NCBI RefSeq assembly: GCF_001424185.1
Contig: NZ_LMOM01000054.1
Span: 749-64,748 of the forward strand
Direction of reading: 5' to 3'
Source: Deinococcus sp. Leaf326
GTDB lineage: Bacteria > Deinococcota > Deinococci > Deinococcales > Deinococcaceae
DNA: 64,000 bases
The notes under the pieces were generated by a model that was not told where the DNA came from, ran no database searches, and was given only the letters and a program-made list of their open reading frames with translations. Made by a program: the position numbers and the translations under genes. Of the stretch, positions 56,895-64,000 are shown piece by piece (position 1 is the stretch's first letter; every line of letters begins with the position of its first letter).

Positions 56895-57119
56895 GGACAC
56901 CTTGCCCCTCCGCTCCTAAACGGGCCATTCTAGCAGATTGGGGCTGCCCGCCGCCTTGATCTGGAAGCCAGGAACGGACGTGGATGAAGGCCGTCCATGA
57001 AGGGCAGCGGCGGCGCGGAGCTGCTACCGTAGGGGCATACCACAACCGAATCTCAGAACTTCTGGCGGCAGAAGGCAACGACTTCTTGACATGGCGCGTC
57101 CGGCGCCTGGAGACTGGTT

Positions 57120-58376
57120 ATGCGTAACGCACTCGTAGGGTTGGGCCTGGGGCTGCTGCTTGGAAGCGCTTCCTGGGGAAGTGCCGTGACCCTCACCGTG
57201 GACTGTGGAGCCGGCAGCGGGTATGAGCTGTGCCAGCAGGGCGTCAACCGCTGGGCCAGGCAGACCAGCAACAGTGCCAAGTTCTTCGAAAGTCCCAACA
57301 ACAGCGGCGACCACCTCGGGGTCATCCAGCAGCAGTTGGCGGCCAAGAGCAGCGACATCGACGTGTACCTGCTCGACATCGTGTGGCCGGGCCTGCTCGT
57401 CGACCAGCTCGTGAACCTGACGGGCAAGGTCCCGGCCGCCGAGGTGAACCGGCACTTCAGGGGCATCGTGGACGCCAATACCGTGGATGGCAAACTCGTA
57501 TCGCTGCCCTGGTTCACCGACGCGGGGCTGCTCTACTACCGCACCGACCTCCTGAAAAAGTACGGCTACGCCTCGGCCCCCAAGACCTGGGCCGAGCTGA
57601 CCGCGATGGCGCAAAAAGTCCAGGCGGGCGAGCGCAAGACCAACGCCCAGTTCGCGGGCTACGTGTGGCAGGGCAAGAACTACGAAGGCCTGACCTGCGA
57701 CGCGCTGGAATGGATCTCGTCCTTCGGCGGCGGGGCCATCGTGGACGCGGGCGGCAAGGTGACCATCGACAACGCCAAAGCCGCGGCGGCGCTGGACATG
57801 GCGGCGAGCTGGATCAACACCATCAGCCCCAAGGGCGTGACCACCTACGGCGAGGAAGAGGCGCGCGGCATCTTCCAGTCGGGCAACGCGCTGTTCATGC
57901 GCAACTGGCCCTACGCCTGGGCCAACGGTCAGAGCGACGACAGCAAGGTCAAGGGCAAGATCGCCGTGGCGCCGCTGCCCAGTGGCGGGGGCAAGGCGGC
58001 GGCGGCCCTGGGCGGCTGGAACATGGGCGTGAACCTGTACTCCAAGAACCAGGAGGCGGCCATCAGCCTCATCCGGTACATGACCGGCCCCGCCGAGCAG
58101 AAGATCCGCGCCGTCGAGGGCAGCTACAACCCCACCATCCAGACGCTGTACCGCGACAAGGACATCATCGCCAAAAACCCCTTCATGGGCCAACTCGAAA
58201 GCGTGTTCACGGGCGCGGTCGCCCGGCCTTCGGGCCCGACCAAGGCCAAGTACAACCAGGTGTCGCAGGCCTTCGCCAACAGCGTGACCTCGGTCCTGAC
58301 CGGCAAGGTCAAAGGGCAGGCGGCGGTGTCCAAGCTCGCCGCCGACCTCTCGCGGATCAAGGGGCGCGGCTGGTGA
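57120..58376 (+). CDS. trehalose/maltose-type ABC substrate-binding protein
   Basis: This 418-aa exported protein of binding-protein family 1 has a signal peptide to about 22 and Cys residues (LTVDCGAG, YELCQQG) probably in a disulfide. VYLLDIVWPGLLVDQLVNLT, LPWFTDAGLLYYRTDLLKKYG and LFMRNWPYAWA are typical of trehalose/maltose/sucrose-binding proteins of thermophiles and Deinococcus-Thermus. TTGACA (57086-57091) and GGAG 7 nt before ATG start it. No permease or ATPase gene follows, so it must work with subunits encoded elsewhere. Confidence 0.88.
   Translation: MRNALVGLGLGLLLGSASWGSAVTLTVDCGAGSGYELCQQGVNRWARQTSNSAKFFESPNNSGDHLGVIQQQLAAKSSDIDVYLLDIVWPGLLVDQLVNLTGKVPAAEVNRHFRGIVDANTVDGKLVSLPWFTDAGLLYYRTDLLKKYGYASAPKTWAELTAMAQKVQAGERKTNAQFAGYVWQGKNYEGLTCDALEWISSFGGGAIVDAGGKVTIDNAKAAAALDMAASWINTISPKGVTTYGEEEARGIFQSGNALFMRNWPYAWANGQSDDSKVKGKIAVAPLPSGGGKAAAALGGWNMGVNLYSKNQEAAISLIRYMTGPAEQKIRAVEGSYNPTIQTLYRDKDIIAKNPFMGQLESVFTGAVARPSGPTKAKYNQVSQAFANSVTSVLTGKVKGQAAVSKLAADLSRIKGRGW
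57162..57173. promoter_or_regulatory. LacI-type operator-like palindrome in the signal peptide codons
   Basis: GGAAGCGCTTCC is a perfect 12-bp palindrome with the central CG typical of LacI/GalR operators, 43 bp into the binding-protein gene. Near copies occur at 8848-8859 and within 11916-11931, both next to sugar genes. It may be coding coincidence. Confidence 0.35.
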
Positions 58377-58467
58377 CACCGGCCCCGGCATGGGGGCTGG
58401 GCGGTCTTCAGGGGGCGTTGAGGCGCGGCACACCCGCCCGCCCCCGCACCCCGGCTAGGCTGCCCCC

Positions 58468-58701
58468 ATGACTGGAACCGGACACAAGAGCGACGAGCAA
58501 CTCGACGTGCGCGAGGGCGAGCGCGGCACCGACTCGGAGAGCGCCACGAAGTACCCCGGCCAGGTGGGGCGCGGAGGCGTGGTGCAGGACAGTCCCGGCG
58601 TCAACGGGATCAACATGGAGCCGGATCAGGGCCTGGTGGACGCCGAAGGCAACTACACCGACATCGAAGACGGCGCGACGGCCAGCGAGCGTGACGACTG
58701 A
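58468..58701 (+). CDS. small acidic, probably disordered protein
   Basis: This 77-aa protein has no hydrophobic core: it is rich in Gly, Asp, Glu, Ser and Thr, with YPGQVGRGGVVQDSPGVNG in the middle and an acidic end. It resembles hydrophilins in composition. TAGGCT (58456-58461) lies 6 nt before ATG, a leaderless start that supports it as a real gene. The function is unknown; desiccation protection is a guess. Confidence 0.7.
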   Translation: MTGTGHKSDEQLDVREGERGTDSESATKYPGQVGRGGVVQDSPGVNGINMEPDQGLVDAEGNYTDIEDGATASERDD

Positions 58702-58715
58702 ACCGTACAAGAAAA

Positions 58716-58751
58716 GAAGTGCCCCGCCAGAGTGTCCCGGCGGGGAGCTTC
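58716..58751. terminator. bidirectional hairpin
   Basis: CCCCGCC (58722-58728) pairs with GGCGGGG (58739-58745), extended by GAAG (58716-58719) with CTTC (58748-58751). It lies between the convergent acidic-protein and FKBP genes. Confidence 0.75.
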
Positions 58752-58766
58752 ATTGCAGAGCTGGCT

Positions 58767-59099
58767 TCAGCGCACGCCCACGAGTTCCACGTCGAAGATC
58801 AGCGTGGCGTTGGGAGGAATAACGCCGGGAATGCCCTGGGGGCCGTAGGCAAGGTGGCCAGGGATGGTCAGGCGGGCCTTGTCGCCCACATGCATGCCGG
58901 CGATGCCCTGGTCCCAGCCGGGGATGACGTACCCGACGCCGAGCGGAAACTCGATGGGCTCGCCCCGGTCGCGGCTCGAATCGAACTTCGTGCCGTTTTC
59001 CAGCGTGCCGGTGTAGTGCACGCTCACGGTCTTGCCCTTTTCGGCCACCGGGCCGTTGCCCTCGTGGTACTTGTCGATCTGTAGTTCGGACTGGGTCAT
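58767..59099 (-). CDS. FKBP-type peptidyl-prolyl cis-trans isomerase
   Basis: This single-domain 110-aa FKBP has VSVHYTGTLENGTKFDSSRDRGEPIEFPLG, VIPGWDQGIAGMHVGDKARLTIP, LAYGPQGIPGVIPPNATLIFDVEL. The key residues (Tyr, Asp, Trp, Tyr) are all present. It speeds proline isomerisation in folding; the lack of a signal peptide puts it in the cytoplasm. TAGGCT (reverse of 59108-59113) lies 8 nt before ATG. Confidence 0.95.
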   Translation of the reverse strand: MTQSELQIDKYHEGNGPVAEKGKTVSVHYTGTLENGTKFDSSRDRGEPIEFPLGVGYVIPGWDQGIAGMHVGDKARLTIPGHLAYGPQGIPGVIPPNATLIFDVELVGVR

Positions 59100-59247
59100 A
59101 GGAGCTCAGCCTAAACCACCCTTCCCCAATGTCCCGTCCCGGCTAAAGCGGGTATAAAGGAACGTCAGGCACAGTCTCACCCCCTGGTTAAAGGGTGGGT
59201 AAGCTGCGAGCCATCCGTCCCATCTGGTGGCGCCTACACTGAACCAC

Positions 59248-59352
59248 ATGAAGGGCCTGCGTGAGTTCATCGACTGGCTGCGTGAGACGCTGCAAGGCGC
59301 GCCTCAACCCAAGCCGGTGCCCATCCCCGTGCGCGTGCGTGACCGCCGCTGA
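59248..59352 (+). CDS. 34-aa leaderless small protein
   Basis: ATG 59248 opens 34 codons: an amphipathic helix (KGLREFIDWLRETLQG) followed by a Pro/Val/Arg tail (APQPKPVPIPVRVRDRR). TACACT (59235-59240) ends 7 nt before the ATG, and an intrinsic terminator follows 22 bp after the stop, so it has its own full transcription unit of about 160 nt. No family is known to me. Confidence 0.65.
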   Translation: MKGLREFIDWLRETLQGAPQPKPVPIPVRVRDRR

Positions 59353-59374
59353 CGGCTCCTTCCCCACCCGTGTC

Positions 59375-59404
59375 CGGCCCCACTTCCTGGTGAGGGCCGT
59401 TTTT
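59375..59404 (+). terminator. intrinsic terminator of the 34-aa gene
   Basis: CGGCCCCAC (59375-59383) pairs with GTG-a-GGGCCG (59390-59399), one base bulged, then TTTTT (59400-59404). It isolates the small gene from rel. Confidence 0.85.
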
Positions 59405-59477
59405 ATGGGCCTGGTGGAGGACGGCAGGACAGACCGCGCCGCAAAAAGGGCGAGGGAGACGCGCTATGCTGCGGGAC

Positions 59478-61784
<2,307 letters not shown>

Positions 61785-61788
61785 GGTC

Positions 61789-62757
61789 ATGCCGATCCTG
61801 TATCCCGATCTGGGCGACCTGCTGCGGCTTCACCCGCAGTTCAACGCCGGTACGGTGGCCGAGGCGCTGCGGGCCGCGGGACTACGCGAACTGTGGTGGG
61901 CGAGCAGCGACGACGCCGACCATCCCCTGCGGGACGCGCTGCCCGCCGCCGGGATCACCCTGCGCGGCGAGGGCGAACTGGCCCCCGACTGGCGCTGGGC
62001 CGACACCGAACGCGCTCAGCTCGAGGCCTTTCTGTCCCAGTATCCCCAGGGGCGCGAACGCCTGCGCGCGGCCGGCGCGGCCGAGGCGGCCTTGAGCGCG
62101 CTCCTGAGCCTGCCCCTGACCCCCGAGCGGGTGCTCTCTCCCGAGATGCTCGCCGGGGTCCGGGCCTACCACGAGGCCACCCGCGCCGCGCTGGACGAGG
62201 GACCGGGTACCCGCTGGCAGGCTCGCCGCCTGGGCGAGCTGGCCGCGCGCCTGGGCAGCCTGGAAGGCGCCGTCCTCGTGCCCCTCGACGACCTGCCGGG
62301 TCTGCTGGAGCACCTGCCCACAGCGGCGCTGCCCGATCTGGGGTCCCTGGTGCCCGGCGAGACCAGCCGCCTACGCGCCCTGGCCGACCGTGCGTGGCAG
62401 CTGCGGGAGGACGACGACCTGCCGGCCCTGTTCGCGGCCCTGACCCGTGAGGCCGGAGACGCTGTGACCCCGCTGGCCGAACTGCGCGCGGCGGCCGGAG
62501 GGCTGGCCCTGGCGGCCGGAGAACTGAGCGAGGCCCGGATGCAGCTTGAGGCGGCCGCTCACGCCCTGCGGGGAGACGAACCGCGCAGCCTCCCCGGGCT
62601 GGTGCTGGTCCGCCTGGGGCAGGTGCGTGACGCGCAGGGGGACCGTGACCTCGCGCTGCGGACCTACCGCGCGGTGCTGGCCCTGACCTACGCCCCCGAG
62701 GTGGCCCTGGAGACGGCCCGCAGCGGCCTGGACACGCCGTTCGGCCTCGGAGAGTAG
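61789..62757 (+). CDS. hypothetical helical (TPR-like) protein in rel operon
   Basis: This 322-aa soluble protein, Leu/Ala/Glu-rich and mostly helical, has no family I recognise. The C-terminal 110 residues ([50 protein letters not shown]) have the spacing of tetratricopeptide repeats. ATG 61789 lies 4 bp after the rel stop, so it is in the same mRNA and may help or modulate the stringent response. Confidence 0.7.
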   Translation: MPILYPDLGDLLRLHPQFNAGTVAEALRAAGLRELWWASSDDADHPLRDALPAAGITLRGEGELAPDWRWADTERAQLEAFLSQYPQGRERLRAAGAAEAALSALLSLPLTPERVLSPEMLAGVRAYHEATRAALDEGPGTRWQARRLGELAARLGSLEGAVLVPLDDLPGLLEHLPTAALPDLGSLVPGETSRLRALADRAWQLREDDDLPALFAALTREAGDAVTPLAELRAAAGGLALAAGELSEARMQLEAAAHALRGDEPRSLPGLVLVRLGQVRDAQGDRDLALRTYRAVLALTYAPEVALETARSGLDTPFGLGE

Positions 62758-62768
62758 TTCCCCCGCCC

Positions 62769-63497
62769 TCACACCCGCCGGATGAGGCCCGCGCGCACGT
62801 CCAGCCGCTCGGCGTGCAGCAGGTGCGGCTCACCCAGGCCCATCAGGTCCAGGCCCAGGGGTGCGGCCAGGGTGTTCTCGCGGATCACGGCGCGGGCGCG
62901 CCGCAGGGGCCAGGGCCGGTGCGTGATGGGCCCCCGGTAGATCCGGCCCTGCCGGTCGGCGCTGTACAGGAACAGGCGGTGGGTCAGGAAGTCTTCGAGA
63001 CTGCCGTCGGGCGCGGTGAATTCTTCGCCCTCCGGCCGGTACGCAGCGGCGAAGCGCAGCGGTGGTTGGCCCCGGTGGGTCCGCAGGCCGGCGTAGCGTG
63101 TGACGCCCCGCTCGCGGCTGGCCCACAGCCGGGCGTCGAAGTACGGTAGATGAAAGAGGCTCCGCGCCAGCCGCACGCCCAGCGGCTGAGCGGCGTCGAG
63201 GCTGTAGAACCACACGCCCGGCACGCCGCCAACGGTCACGTAGGTCCGCAGGTTCAGCTCGGCGAAGTCGCTCAGGCCTGGCACGCTCGGCAGCCCGCGT
63301 GGAGCCACACCCGTCATGCGGAAGGGCACCACGCCCAGCCACGCCTGCCCGCCGTAGGTGTCGAGTTCCAGACCTCGCGGCAGCCCCGGGGTCAGCAAAT
63401 GCGGCGCGACCGGCCAGTGCATGAAACACAGGTCGCGCCACACCATGCGCAGGGCCCAGCCGGGCAGGTCGGGTCCGGTGGCGGGGGCAACGGTCAT
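62769..63497 (-). CDS. DUF2071 (YqjF-like) protein
   Basis: This 242-aa protein matches DUF2071: RDLCFMHWPVAPHLLTPGLPRGLELDTYGGQAWLGVVPFRM, LNLRTYVTVGGVPGVWFYSLDA and a late FLTHRLFLYSADRQGRIYRG. Its function is unknown. TAGCCT (reverse of 63505-63510) lies 7 nt before ATG 63497, so the frame upstream is not used. Confidence 0.88.
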   Translation of the reverse strand: MTVAPATGPDLPGWALRMVWRDLCFMHWPVAPHLLTPGLPRGLELDTYGGQAWLGVVPFRMTGVAPRGLPSVPGLSDFAELNLRTYVTVGGVPGVWFYSLDAAQPLGVRLARSLFHLPYFDARLWASRERGVTRYAGLRTHRGQPPLRFAAAYRPEGEEFTAPDGSLEDFLTHRLFLYSADRQGRIYRGPITHRPWPLRRARAVIRENTLAAPLGLDLMGLGEPHLLHAERLDVRAGLIRRV

Positions 63498-63674
63498 GTC
63501 CGGCAGGCTAATGCGCCCACTCCAAGCGGGCCGGGCTCCCCAGGGTCCTCTCAAGATGGCCTGAAGGTCAGCTCAAGGCGACTTGGTATGCCGGCCCTCA
63601 CTTCTGCCGGCGACCGACCTTCTAGCCTGCGGGTGTACAGGCGTGGCCTGGACGGCGCGACACAAGGAGACGAC

Positions 63675-64000
63675 ATGCCCCTCACCAACGATCAGGCCGT
63701 GGACCACCTTCAGAAGCTGCTGGGCACCGTGCGCGACGGCGAGACCGGTTTCCGGGAGGCGGCCGATCATGCCGAGTCGGCTTCTCTCAAGACGCTATTT
63801 CAGGGCCGCTCAGCGCAGCGGGCCAAGCTCGCCACCGAACTGGAGACCAAGATCAGCGAACTGGGCGGCCAGCCCCGCGAACGCGGCAGTGTTGGCGCGG
63901 CCCTGCACCGCACCTGGCTGGGCGTGCGCGACGCCGTGACTGGCCGCGACGACTACGCCGTGGTGGCCGAAGCTGAACGCGGCGAAGACGTGGCTATCGG
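63675..64000 (+). CDS. DUF2383 / PA2169-family protein (partial)
   Basis: The first 108 codons are inside the window and the gene continues past its end. It encodes a ferritin-like four-helix bundle: LTNDQAVDHLQKLLGTVRDGETGFREAADHAES, LATELETKISELGGQP, and RGEDVAI at the edge, as in the PA2169 family. AAGGAG (63664-63669) precedes ATG by 5 nt, with TAGCCT near 63623 as -10 and a 45-nt leader. Its role is stress-related by family context only. Confidence 0.85.
   Translation, partial: MPLTNDQAVDHLQKLLGTVRDGETGFREAADHAESASLKTLFQGRSAQRAKLATELETKISELGGQPRERGSVGAALHRTWLGVRDAVTGRDDYAVVAEAERGEDVAI

Overview
The window is high-GC chromosomal DNA from a Deinococcus-type bacterium. Four observations support this. 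(1) More than twenty genes have a -10 box of the form TANNNT only 5-11 nt before the start codon, the leaderless-mRNA layout known from Deinococcus. (2) uvrA carries a 17-bp palindrome that fits the Deinococcus radiation/desiccation response motif (RDRM). (3) The glucose-type binding protein closely resembles the one I know from Thermus. (4) SpoVS, FUN14 and PhoX genes occur in a non-sporulating gene set. Species cannot be named from sequence alone.

Layout. 1-1826 is the end of an integrated element. It holds an excisionase-like HTH gene, a RepB-type primase gene cut off by a 97-bp tandem duplication, a gene-free 550-bp stretch, and a 3' fragment of tRNA-Lys with CCA (1781-1826) that marks the attachment site. 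The host chromosome resumes at the tRNA terminator. 2007-8726 is a leftward block: cpdB, an FMN alpha-hydroxy-acid oxidase and glcFDE (glycolate oxidase). 9033-13983 is a ROK regulator and a glucose/galactose-type ABC importer without its ATPase. 14061-24502 holds ttcA, a bifunctional PBP, rnhA, three Deinococcus-type proteins of unknown role, mfd and an APH(6)-family kinase. 24570-32386 holds uppP, a lipoprotein RNase with its barstar inhibitor, tsaD, a PIG-L deacetylase, a DUF4384 protein, a sulfite-oxidase-fold protein paired with an orphan histidine kinase, and an ECF-like sigma factor. 32490-37246 holds FUN14, a membrane-linked zinc protease, SpoVS and a phosphate-related set (PhoX, small protein, CHAD protein). 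37361-41305 is a four-gene polyamine importer (potABCD) joined entirely by GTGA overlaps. 41416-51558 holds a MarR-P450 pair with a palindromic operator, DoxX, map, a U32 peptidase, panD, an HD-GYP protein, a PfkB kinase and an SDR. 51668-57173 holds dsbB/dsbA-like genes, uvrA with its RDRM and an orphan sugar-binding protein. 58468-64000 holds a disordered acidic protein, FKBP, a 34-codon leaderless gene, rel, and three poorly known genes.

Together this is mostly housekeeping, repair and nutrient uptake. Regulation is carried by leaderless promoters, translational coupling through ATGA/GTGA overlaps, and strong hairpins between convergent genes. The most unusual parts are the left element end, where an RDRM-like palindrome sits 5 bp from the attachment core; the RNase/barstar pair; a promoter that runs straight into a terminator near 37200; and possible leader peptides or a frameshift before glcF and potA.
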